From Holophagaceae bacterium UBA706 (lineage in GTDB: Bacteria > Acidobacteriota > Holophagae > Holophagales > Holophagaceae): 10,412 bases of DNA. Positions 1 to 10,274 of this stretch are shown piece after piece. The first letter of the stretch is position 1, and every line of letters begins with the position of its first letter. Made by a program: the position numbers and the translations under genes. Under the pieces are notes generated by a model, which had not been told where the DNA came from, searched no databases, and was given only the letters and a program-made list of their open reading frames with translations. Where the stretch lies: contig DBME01000304.1 in NCBI GenBank assembly GCA_002298155.1, positions 1 to 10,412 on the forward strand, written 5' to 3'.

Positions 1-129
1 GCCGGTCTTTCGCCCGGCGCAGGCACACCCGTCCCCGCAGCAGCCCTTCCCCTTCCCCCGAAGCTTCCTCCAGAGGATGAACCCCGCCAGGACGGTGATG
101 GCCAGGACCGCCAGCCCCTGGCCGCTCAT
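1..129 (-). CDS. FeoB-associated Cys-rich small membrane protein (partial, cut by window start)
   Basis: A small open frame starts at the ATG whose A is at 129 and runs off the window edge with 43 codons and no stop. Its ATG overlaps the feoB stop as ATGA, so it is very probably translated by coupling to feoB. Residues 5-20 form one hydrophobic segment ending in Trp. A basic stretch with Arg and Lys follows (residues 21-28), then a Cys-rich tail with cysteines at 30, 31, 35 and 37. This short layout of membrane helix, basic linker and Cys cluster directly after feoB matches the known FeoB-associated Cys-rich membrane proteins, usually about 45-70 residues. The family is thought to assist ferrous iron uptake, possibly by binding Fe(II) on the cytoplasmic side, but its biochemistry is poorly defined. 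The C-terminal end is not visible here. Confidence 0.8.
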   Translation of the reverse strand, partial: MSGQGLAVLAITVLAGFILWRKLRGKGKGCCGDGCACAGRKTG

Positions 130-2309
130 GCGAACCCCAGGAACCGCCCAATCACCACCGTCCCCCAGGAGAGCACCCAGGCCAGGGCGAGGCCGTAGCC
201 GACGCTGAGTCCCGTCCAGCGCCAGCTGCGGGTCTCCTTGAGGATCATGCCCACGGTGCCCAGGCAGGGCGTGTAGATGAGGGTGAAGATCATGAAGGCC
301 AGCGCGGTGAGGGGGGTCAGGCCGGAGCGCTCGCGCAGGGTCTGCTGCAGGGGGCTCCCCTCCAGGCCCTCCGGGGCCTCGGCCCGGGCCTGATGGACCA
401 CGGCCATTGTGCCCACGACGATCTCCTTGGCGACGAAGCCGGCGGTGAGGGCCACGCCGTCCTTCCAGGACTCCGTACGGGTGCGGTCGGGATCGAGGAT
501 GGGGCGGAACACCGGCTGCAGGGCGTGGCCAAAACGGGCCGCGAGGCTGGAGTTCATGATCCGGCCGTGGTGAGCGAAGGCCAGATCCTCCAGCTTCTCC
601 TTCTCCTCGGCCTCCGGCAGGTGCTGGGCGCGGACGGCCTCCTCCTGTGCGTGCAGCTCGGCGGCCCAGGCGCGGTTGGTGATGCCGGGGTAGTTGCTCA
701 GGAACCACACGAGGGTCGCGCCGGCGAAGATCACGGTTCCGGCCTTCCTGATGAACACGGACCCCTTCTCCCACATATGCAGGAGCGTGGTGCGCAGCAC
801 CGGCAGGCGGTAGGGGGGCAGCTCCATGACGAAGGGGGTGTTCTCGTTGCGGAACAGGGTCAGGCGCAGGACCTTGCCCACCACGATGGCCAGCCCGAAG
901 CCCAGCACGTGCATGGCCACCACGGCCATGGCCCCCTTGAAGGGCGTGAAGAACGCCCCGGCCAGGAGGATGTAGACCGGGAGCCGCGCGGAGCAGGAGA
1001 TGAGGGGGGAGACGAGGATGGTGATGAATCGGTCGCTGCGGGCCTCGATGGTGCGGGTGGCTTGGATGGCCGGGGCATTGCAGCCCATGCCCATGATGAG
1101 GGGGATGAAGCTCCTGCCGTGGAGTCCCATGAGGTGCATGAGCCGGTCCATGACGAAGGCCGCCCGGGCCATGTAGCCGGTGTCCTCCAGGAAGGAGACG
1201 CAGCCCATGAGGATCATGATCACCGGCAGGAAGACCATCACGGACCCGACGCCGGGAATGACGCCATCCACCAGCAGGCTGGTTAGTTCTCCGGCCGGAA
1301 GCCGGGCCGCGGCAGCGTCGTGAAGCCAGGCGAAGCCGCTGGCGATCCCGTCCTGGGGGATCCTGCCGACCACGAAGGTGAGGGTGTACATCACCACCAT
1401 CAGCGCCAGGAAGATGGGGATGCCCAGGATCCGGTTGGTGAGCACCGCGTCGATGCGGTCCGTGGCTGTGCGGCCCTGGCCGCCCTGGCGGGTCATGACC
1501 TCCTTCACGAGGCCCCGGGAGAAGCCGTAGCGCCGCTCGGCGATCAGCGTGCCGCAATCAGCCCCGAGATGCCCTTCCAGGAAGGTCCGGCTGGCCTGCA
1601 GCTGGAGGTCGATGGCCTGCCGCGCGTGGCTGGTCCGCACCTGCTCGAGACCATCGGGCGCTCCCTCCAGGAGCCGGAGCGCCAGCCACCGGGCCGGGAG
1701 CTCCTCCGTGAGCTTCTCGTCCCGGCGCAGTTCCTGCGCAAGCTTTCGCACTTCGCCTTCGAAGTCCTCCCCATACGTCACGCGGGGTGGCCACTGGCAG
1801 GGGTCGAGGCTGGGATCCGCCCCCGCCACGACCCGATGGATGGCGGCCTTCAGGGCATCGACGCCATCGCCGCGGTTGCCGACGGTGGCCACCACCGGCC
1901 CGCCCAGGAGCGCCCCCAGGACCTCCAGGTCGATGGTTGCCCCCTGGCGCTCCACGTCGTCCATCATGTTCAGGGCGAACACCATGGGCTTCTTCAGCTC
2001 CAGGAGCTGGGTGGTGAGGTAGAGGTTGCGCTCCAGGTTGGAGGCGTCCAGGACGTTGACGATGAGGTCCACGGACGGGTCGGCCACGAACTGGCTGGCG
2101 ATGCGCTCGTCCTCGCTGCGGGCCGACAGGGAATAGGTGCCCGGGAGGTCCACGACCTCCACCGGGCCGGCGGGGGATTCGAAGGTTCCGCTCCGGCGTT
2201 CCACGGTCACGCCCGGCCAGTTGCCCACATGGTGCCGGGACCCGGTCAGGGCGTTGAAGATCGTGGTCTTCCCACAATTGGGGTTGCCCGCCAAAGCAAG
2301 GGTGGTCAT
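126..2309 (-). CDS. feoB: Ferrous iron transport protein B (FeoB), GTP-dependent Fe(II) permease
   Basis: This 727-residue protein has the FeoB layout: an N-terminal cytoplasmic G domain, a helical GDI-like spacer to about residue 270, and a polytopic membrane domain. The G motifs are clear: P-loop GNPNCGKT at 8-15, GVTVE at 33-37, DLPG at 54-57 and NMMD at 114-117. The membrane part carries both gate motifs with their conserved cysteines, GMGCNAP at 407-413 (Cys410) and SCSARLPVY at 438-446 (Cys439). It imports Fe(II) across the inner membrane, coupled to GTP hydrolysis. The length is somewhat below the 770 or so residues of the E. coli protein, within family range. The ATG at 2307-2309 directly follows the feoA stop (TGAATG), with a strong GAGGAG ribosome site at 2316-2321 inside feoA. 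No damage is seen. Confidence 0.97.
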   Translation of the reverse strand: MTTLALAGNPNCGKTTIFNALTGSRHHVGNWPGVTVERRSGTFESPAGPVEVVDLPGTYSLSARSEDERIASQFVADPSVDLIVNVLDASNLERNLYLTTQLLELKKPMVFALNMMDDVERQGATIDLEVLGALLGGPVVATVGNRGDGVDALKAAIHRVVAGADPSLDPCQWPPRVTYGEDFEGEVRKLAQELRRDEKLTEELPARWLALRLLEGAPDGLEQVRTSHARQAIDLQLQASRTFLEGHLGADCGTLIAERRYGFSRGLVKEVMTRQGGQGRTATDRIDAVLTNRILGIPIFLALMVVMYTLTFVVGRIPQDGIASGFAWLHDAAAARLPAGELTSLLVDGVIPGVGSVMVFLPVIMILMGCVSFLEDTGYMARAAFVMDRLMHLMGLHGRSFIPLIMGMGCNAPAIQATRTIEARSDRFITILVSPLISCSARLPVYILLAGAFFTPFKGAMAVVAMHVLGFGLAIVVGKVLRLTLFRNENTPFVMELPPYRLPVLRTTLLHMWEKGSVFIRKAGTVIFAGATLVWFLSNYPGITNRAWAAELHAQEEAVRAQHLPEAEEKEKLEDLAFAHHGRIMNSSLAARFGHALQPVFRPILDPDRTRTESWKDGVALTAGFVAKEIVVGTMAVVHQARAEAPEGLEGSPLQQTLRERSGLTPLTALAFMIFTLIYTPCLGTVGMILKETRSWRWTGLSVGYGLALAWVLSWGTVVIGRFLGFA

Positions 2310-2555
2310 TCAGCTCTCCTCGGATACGAGGATGCACTGACCCTCTTCCCGTCTCAGGGATAGGTGGTAGCCCTTAATTACTAGTTCCATGGGGTCTCCG
2401 AGCGGAGCCAGCTTCTCCACCTTGACCCGGGCCCCCCGGATGAACCCCATTTCCAAGAGCCGGTGACGGATCTTTCCTTTCGCCAGCACTTCGGTCACGA
2501 CCGCTTCCTCGCCTGGCTGCAAGTCGCTAAGGGTTCTCGTACCAACATGAGACAT
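2310..2555 (-). CDS. feoA: Ferrous iron transport protein A (FeoA)
   Basis: This is an 81-residue cytoplasmic protein with the FeoA SH3-like fold pattern. It opens with LSDLQPGE, continues with the hallmark RHRLLEMGFIRGARVKVEK in the middle, and ends in short beta strands around GYHLSLRREEG. FeoA proteins bind or modulate FeoB and are needed for efficient Fe(II) uptake. It is the first gene of the feoA-feoB operon, and its stop TGA touches the feoB ATG with no gap. The start ATG at 2553-2555 has a GGAG ribosome site at 2564-2567 (8-base spacing). A nearby ATG at 2546-2548 is out of frame. A candidate promoter lies just upstream, leaving a very short leader. The length is normal for the family (about 75-85). 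Confidence 0.95.
   Translation of the reverse strand: MSHVGTRTLSDLQPGEEAVVTEVLAKGKIRHRLLEMGFIRGARVKVEKLAPLGDPMELVIKGYHLSLRREEGQCILVSEES
2316..2321 (-). promoter_or_regulatory. Ribosome binding site of feoB inside feoA
   Basis: GAGGAG on the minus strand sits six bases before the feoB ATG and lies in the last codons of feoA. With the abutting TGA/ATG junction it supports translational coupling of the two genes and fixes the feoB start. Confidence 0.75.
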
Positions 2556-2573
2556 GATCTCAACTCCAATTCC

Positions 2574-2601
2574 AGTCTAGAGTACCGTCGCCCGGAAACA
2601 A
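2574..2601 (-). promoter_or_regulatory. Candidate sigma-70-like promoter of the feo operon
   Basis: On the minus strand, TAGACT (2574-2579) is a 4/6 match to the -10 hexamer. Sixteen bases upstream is TTGTTT (2596-2601), a weak -35. A start point about seven bases downstream of the -10 would give a leader of about 12 bases that still contains the GGAG ribosome site. The -10 lies in the 11-base string TCTAGACTGGA, which recurs exactly upstream of the response regulator gene at 8229. I see no convincing Fur box in the divergent region, although Feo operons are often Fur-controlled. This is inference from motif and position only. Confidence 0.4.
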
Positions 2602-2644
2602 GGACGAATACTGAGACACTAGTCACAAGGCGCGCGGATACCCT

Positions 2645-2653
2645 TGATACAAT
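2645..2653 (+). promoter_or_regulatory. Candidate extended -10 promoter of the pgsA operon
   Basis: TGATACAAT at 2645-2653 matches the extended -10 consensus TGnTATAAT at every defined base but one. No good -35 is visible 16-18 bases upstream, which is tolerated by extended -10 promoters. A start point near 2660 would fall after the first in-frame ATG (2652) and four bases before the second (2664). The transcript would then be nearly leaderless, in line with the absence of a Shine-Dalgarno sequence before either ATG. Confidence 0.45.
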
Positions 2654-2663
2654 GCCAGACAAC

Positions 2664-3224
2664 ATGGTTATCACATTCCCCAATATATTGACGCTATTAC
2701 GGATCTGCGCCGTCCCGTTCTTCGCCATCGCGGTGTGGTACGGCCATACGGCGGAGGCCTGCGTGCTCTTCGCGGCCGCGGGCATGACGGATCTGCTGGA
2801 TGGCTGGATCGCGCGCCGGTTCAACCAGAAATCCACCCTCGGCGCCATCCTGGATCCGGCCGCCGACAAGCTCCTGATGACCACGGCCTTCATCCTCATG
2901 GCCTTCCCCCGGGAGGCCTACGTGATCCGGATCCCCGCCTGGGTGGCCATCCTCGCCATCTCCCGCGACTTCCTCATCTCCCTGGTGGCCCTGGTCGCCT
3001 ACGAGCGCCTTGACCCCAGCAAGTTCCAGCCCTCCTGGCTGGGCAAGGCCACCACCTTCCTGGAGCTGGTGGCCATCTCCATGGCCCTGCTCTTCAACCA
3101 CCTGGGCCCGCGGACCTGGTACCGGTTCCTGTCGCCCTGGGTCTTCTACGCCATCGCGGCCATGGTGGTGGCCTCGGGCCTCCACTACTTCTTCCGCGCC
3201 ACCCACGCGGCGGATCCCGCTTGA
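2664..3224 (+). CDS. pgsA: CDP-diacylglycerol--glycerol-3-phosphate 3-phosphatidyltransferase (PgsA-type)
   Basis: This is a 186-residue integral membrane enzyme of the CDP-alcohol phosphatidyltransferase family. The catalytic signature DG-x2-AR-x8-G-x3-D-x3-D is complete, with Asp43, Asp46, Asp64 and Asp68. The N-terminus FPNILTLLRI is characteristic of PgsA, which makes phosphatidylglycerophosphate from CDP-diacylglycerol and glycerol-3-phosphate, the committed step to phosphatidylglycerol and cardiolipin. Several hydrophobic segments follow, ending near HYFFRATH, and the length is typical. The start is uncertain: ATG 2652 adds four residues (MPDN), but an extended -10 box overlaps it, so I prefer ATG 2664. 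Neither has a ribosome site. The stop overlaps the next gene's TTG start as TTGA. Related members use other alcohol acceptors, so the exact substrate is inferred from the N-terminal signature. Confidence 0.88.
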   Translation: MVITFPNILTLLRICAVPFFAIAVWYGHTAEACVLFAAAGMTDLLDGWIARRFNQKSTLGAILDPAADKLLMTTAFILMAFPREAYVIRIPAWVAILAISRDFLISLVALVAYERLDPSKFQPSWLGKATTFLELVAISMALLFNHLGPRTWYRFLSPWVFYAIAAMVVASGLHYFFRATHAADPA

Positions 3225-4272
3225 GCGGCCTTGCCGGCAACCAGGTTCGACCCCGGGTTCCCTGGGTCTTCCTCGGTCTCGCCGTGGCCGGCCTGGTTTC
3301 CATCTGGCTCCTGCGCAGCGCCCTGGCGCCCTTCTTCCTGGCCCTGGTCGCGACCTACCTGCTCGAGCCGGCCGTGGACCGCCTGGCGCGGCGGATGGGC
3401 CGGGAATGGGCCGCGGTCCTGGTCATCATCGGAACGATAGTGGTCGTTGGACTGGTAGTTTGGTCGTTCGTTCCCCTGCTGTGGGAGCAAGTGGAGCGCC
3501 TAGTGGCCTCCCTGCCATCCCTTCGCGACCGGGCCGAACTTCGCTTCCACCCCTGGTTCACGGCGCATCCCGCGGTCCAGGCGAAGGTCAAGCAGGCCCT
3601 GGACGGCCTGGACCCCATGGACCTCATCAAGGAAGTGGGCCTGGCGGGGGCGGGCATCCTCGGCTGGCTCCTGGAGCTGGTCACCCTCATCCTCGTGCCG
3701 CTCATCCTCTACTATCTGCTGGTGGAAGGCCATCGCCTGCGGTCGGCCCTGGACGATCTGGTGCCGCCCCGTTTCCTGGACGACGCCAAGGCCGCCGGCG
3801 GCGAGATCAACCGGCGCCTGGGCGGCTACATCCGGGGCCAGCTGGCGGTGTCCCTGGTCATGAGCCTCCTACAGGGAATCGGTTTCCGGGTCATGGGCGT
3901 GCCCTACCCCTGGCTCCTGGGGCTGGTGGCGGGCTTCTCCAACGTGGTCCCCTATTCCCCCTACATCACGGCCCTGCCGCCGGCCCTGCTCTTCGCGACC
4001 ATCAACGGCGCCAGCGTCGGCAGGCTCGCGGCCATCGCCGTGCTGTTCACGGTGATCCAGAAGTCCGAGACGCTCTACTTCACCCCCGTGTGGGTGGGGA
4101 GGGCCAGCGGGCTGCACCCCCTGGAGGTGCTGCTGGCCATCCTGGCCTTCGGGTACGCCTTCGGGATCCTGGGGCTGATCTTCGCGGTGCCCCTGATGAT
4201 CATCCTCAAGGTCATCGGGCACATCGTGCTTGAGCACTACAGGAGGCACCCCTGGTTCACGGGCGGGGCCGC

Positions 4273-4276
<4 letters not shown>
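3221..4276 (+). CDS. AI-2E/PerM (UPF0118) family membrane transporter
   Basis: This is a 351-residue polytopic membrane protein. Residues 14-49 form two close hydrophobic segments ending in the family pattern FFLALVATYLLEPAVDRL, and another helix spans about 64-86. A polar central region follows (about 90-145), then a hydrophobic C-terminal half. That half includes NVVPYSPYITALPPALL and the late LHPLEVLLAIL and GILGLIFAVPL motifs typical of the family. Members have been linked to autoinducer-2 export, Na+/H+ antiport or permease activity, and the substrate here cannot be told. The start is TTG at 3221-3223, overlapping the pgsA stop as TTGA. No better in-frame start precedes the first helix, and the next in-frame GTG (3284) would remove part of it. 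The stop overlaps the kinase start as GTGA. Family length is normal. Confidence 0.88.
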
Positions 4277-8205
<3,929 letters not shown>

Positions 8206-8208
8206 CGC

Positions 8209-8236
8209 TGGACTCCGCCCTCCGCCCGTCTAGACT
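8209..8236 (+). promoter_or_regulatory. Candidate promoter of the response regulator gene
   Basis: TGGACT (8209-8214, 4/6 to the -35) and TAGACT (8231-8236, 4/6 to the -10) are separated by 16 bases, the same spacing and the same -10 as the feoA candidate. The predicted start near 8243 leaves a leader of about 17 bases containing AGGAA (8248-8252) at seven bases from the GTG. It lies in the 54-base gap after the hybrid kinase stop, so the regulator could be transcribed alone as well as by read-through. Both boxes are weak and this is inference. Confidence 0.35.
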
Positions 8237-8259
8237 GGAGGAAATCCAGGAATGAATCC

Positions 8260-8877
8260 GTGCCCGAGAACCAGCCCCACATCCTGATCGTGGATGATCT
8301 GCCCAGGAACCTCCAGCTGCTGGCGCTGCTGCTGGACAAGGCCGGCTACCGCGTTTCCATGGCCATGGACGGCGCGCGGGCCCTTGACATGGTGCGCGAG
8401 GAGCCCCCCGACCTGGTGCTCCTGGACGTCATGATGTCGGGCATGGATGGCCTCGAGACCTGCCGGCGCCTCAAGGCGGATCCGGCCTCCGAGGGCATTC
8501 CCGTCATCTTCCTCACGGCCAAGGCCGAGCTCGAGGACCTCCAGGAGGGCTTCCGCCTGGGCGCCGTGGACTATGTCACCAAGCCCTTCCGGGGTGGCGA
8601 GCTCCTGGCCCGGGTGGCCACCCACGTGAGCCTCAGACGGGCCCTGGAGCGGGAGCGCCAGCTCCGGCAGACCCTCGAGGAGTCCCTGGCCCAGGTGAAG
8701 ACGCTCTCGGGCCTGCTGCCCATCTGCGCCCGCTGCAAGAAGATCCGGGACGACAACGGCTACTGGAACCAGATCGAGAACTTCATCACCGCCCATTCGG
8801 ACGCGGACTTCACCCACGGCATCTGCCCCGATTGCTCCCATGCGCTCTATCCGGAGATGAACGGATCTCAGGGCTGA
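8260..8877 (+). CDS. Response regulator with four-cysteine C-terminal module
   Basis: This is a 205-residue cytoplasmic protein. Residues 1-122 are a complete CheY-like receiver: acidic pair Asp12/Asp13, phospho-acceptor Asp56, Thr86, and Lys108 followed by Pro-Phe. Residues 125-150 form a charged, probably coiled-coil helix. The tail, about 148-198, begins LSGLLPICARCKKIRDDNGY and carries two CxxC pairs, Cys156/Cys159 and Cys189/Cys192, separated by a segment with conserved-looking GYW and HGICPDC motifs. I recognise this tail from the ends of various PAS, GAF and receiver signalling proteins. Its paired cysteines suggest metal binding, but I know of no proven function. There is no DNA-binding or enzymatic output domain. 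The GTG start is set by AGGAA at 8248-8252, and no in-frame start lies upstream. It sits 54 bases after the hybrid kinase and is the obvious partner candidate. Its 3' end overlaps the convergent gene by 10 bases. Confidence 0.92.
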   Translation: MPENQPHILIVDDLPRNLQLLALLLDKAGYRVSMAMDGARALDMVREEPPDLVLLDVMMSGMDGLETCRRLKADPASEGIPVIFLTAKAELEDLQEGFRLGAVDYVTKPFRGGELLARVATHVSLRRALERERQLRQTLEESLAQVKTLSGLLPICARCKKIRDDNGYWNQIENFITAHSDADFTHGICPDCSHALYPEMNGSQG

Positions 8878-10193
8878 ACGCGGTAGTTGTTGACGACCTT
8901 CTTGCGCTTGCCGGAAGCGTAGGTGGGAACCTCCGTGACGCACTCGAAGGCGATGCGGGCATCGGCGCCCAGGTAGCCGCGGAGATCCCGGCGGAGCTCC
9001 TCCTCGCGGGGGAAGGTCCCGTCCCCGGTGTTCACCAGCATCCGGTAGTCGCCGGCCCCCTCCTGGATGAACTGGAACTGGCGGATCTCGGCGTACTTCC
9101 ACATGGTGTTCACGATCTCGTAGGGTGACCGGAGGCGGCCCTGGGTGTCGGAGAGGAAGTCTACCCTTCGGCCCTCCACGCGCTGGAGCACCGGACCGGG
9201 CTTGCCGCACAGGCCCCGCTCGGCCATGACGCCCGTGTCCCCCGTGTCGTAGCGGATGAGGGGCATGGCGAAGTTGAAGAGGTCCGTGACGACGATGCGG
9301 CCCAGGGTCCCGAAGGGCACGGGCTCGTCCTTGTGCAGATCCAGCAGCTCCACGTGATAGCTCGCGGTGTTGAGGTGGAACTCGTTGTTCTCCTCCAGGC
9401 ACTGCTGGGCCAGGAATCCGTTCTCCATGTTGGAGTAGCGGGACACCACGGGGCAGCCCAGGGCCTCGGCGAGGAACTTCTTGGCGGGGTCGGGCATGGC
9501 CTCCGACATGGTCATGAGGGTCTGGACCCGGATGCCATGGGGCAGGGCGCCCCGGTCCTTGATGTGGTTGGCCAGGGCTTCGTAGGTGCTGGAGAAGGCC
9601 AGCACGGACTTGGTGGACCCGTCCCGGGCCAGAAGGTCCAGCAGCCGGTCAAGGTTCGGGCCGGACAGGTCCCCGGTCTCCTGGGGGACGAGGTTCTGGA
9701 GCACCCGGGTGAGCAGGCCCTTCCGGTTCACCTCGTTCCAGATGCGCAGGTAGTAGAGCCGGGTGCCGAACGCGTAGCCGGCCCGCTCACAGAAATAGAT
9801 GTTGTCGGCCTGGTGGCGCGACCGTTTGACGCCGTCCTGGAAGACGGTGAAGGGGGTCCCGGTGGAGCCGCTGGTGGTGGTGCGGTGGAGGGGCCGGCCC
9901 CGATGGGAGTCCGCGAGGAAGGGGTCCTGGTTGTCCTTTATTATTCCTTTGTTGACGACCGGAAACTGCTCCAGGGGCGCTCCCGGACCCAGGGACCGGT
10001 AGCGGGGGGTGGAGGCGGCGGCATGGTCCAGGATCCGGCGGAGGTAGGCCTGGGTTTGCTGACTGGCCTCCTGCCGGGAAGGGGTCTCGAGCAGGTAGGC
10101 GATATCCCGGTAATGGTTCCGCACCGCCCCGCCTTTGAGGGCGTCGAGCCCCCAGTACAGAACCGGCCTGACCCGCTCGAAAAAACCGACCAT
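8868..10193 (-). CDS. PaaK/CapK-family adenylate-forming enzyme (phenylacetate-CoA ligase-like)
   Basis: This is a 441-residue soluble enzyme of the ANL superfamily, COG1541 type. The phosphate-binding loop TTTSGSTGTPF is at 105-115, YSNMENG at 253-259 (with the metal-binding Glu257), RYDTGD at 314-319 (Asp316 expected to contact the ribose), GRRVDF at 341-346, and a C-terminal SGKRKK at 427-432 holding the likely catalytic lysine. Such enzymes activate a carboxylic acid as acyl-AMP and usually pass it to CoA. The YSNxENG form is closer to the CapK-like branch found with surface polysaccharide genes than to phenylacetate degradation PaaK, and no paa genes are nearby. The substrate is therefore unknown. 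The ATG at 10191-10193 has GAGGGG at 10200-10205, six bases away. It lies downstream of ndk but behind a strong terminator, so it probably has its own promoter. The gene looks intact. Confidence 0.88.
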   Translation of the reverse strand: MVGFFERVRPVLYWGLDALKGGAVRNHYRDIAYLLETPSRQEASQQTQAYLRRILDHAAASTPRYRSLGPGAPLEQFPVVNKGIIKDNQDPFLADSHRGRPLHRTTTSGSTGTPFTVFQDGVKRSRHQADNIYFCERAGYAFGTRLYYLRIWNEVNRKGLLTRVLQNLVPQETGDLSGPNLDRLLDLLARDGSTKSVLAFSSTYEALANHIKDRGALPHGIRVQTLMTMSEAMPDPAKKFLAEALGCPVVSRYSNMENGFLAQQCLEENNEFHLNTASYHVELLDLHKDEPVPFGTLGRIVVTDLFNFAMPLIRYDTGDTGVMAERGLCGKPGPVLQRVEGRRVDFLSDTQGRLRSPYEIVNTMWKYAEIRQFQFIQEGAGDYRMLVNTGDGTFPREEELRRDLRGYLGADARIAFECVTEVPTYASGKRKKVVNNYRVQP

Positions 10194-10199
10194 GGGGCA

Positions 10200-10205
10200 C
10201 CCCTC
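10200..10205 (-). promoter_or_regulatory. Ribosome binding site of the PaaK/CapK-like gene
   Basis: GAGGGG on the minus strand sits six bases before the ATG at 10191-10193 and decides this start. No other ATG or GTG with a better site is seen upstream in frame. Confidence 0.6.
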
Positions 10206-10235
10206 GGTGGATTTCTTATGATGGTCGGGCTCGGG

Positions 10236-10274
10236 GTGAATTCAACTACTTATATGCTTGGATAATTATCAAAA
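10236..10274 (-). promoter_or_regulatory. AT-rich candidate promoter region for the PaaK/CapK-like gene
   Basis: This short AT-rich patch stands out in GC-rich surroundings and lies between the ndk terminator and the gene. On the minus strand TATAAG (10249-10254) is a 5/6 match to the -10, but the hexamer 17 bases upstream (CATTTT) is a poor -35. The patch also includes the perfect 10-base palindrome GATAATTATC (10261-10270), which may be an operator or simply the AT-rich tail of the terminator. Support is positional and weak. Confidence 0.3.

Noticed and set aside
393..2363. Long plus-strand frames (393-1286 and 1320-2363) opposite feoB
   Set aside because: They are antisense shadows of feoB with low-complexity composition and no domain pattern, while FeoB motifs on the minus strand are complete.
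2608..2627. Imperfect dyad around ACTAGT in the feoA-pgsA intergenic region as an operator
   Set aside because: Only the six central bases are symmetrical and the flanks do not pair, so it is no better than chance.
2463..2651. An upstream extension of pgsA to an ATG at 2463
   Set aside because: This would overlap most of feoA on the other strand, add residues unlike any PgsA N-terminus and place the promoter region inside the gene.
8849..8868. Short inverted repeat ATCCG/CGGAT near the regulator 3' end as a terminator
   Set aside because: The stem is only about five base pairs, lies inside coding sequence and has no T run on either strand.
8230..9402. A 390-codon minus-strand frame across the regulator and the CapK-like gene
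   Set aside because: It overlaps two well-supported genes in the wrong frame, and its sequence resembles a shifted translation with no motif.
10261..10270. GATAATTATC as a Fur box
   Set aside because: It is a perfect palindrome but only ten bases long, shorter than a Fur box or a 6-1-6 core. It lies in the AT-rich tail after the ndk terminator, away from the iron genes.
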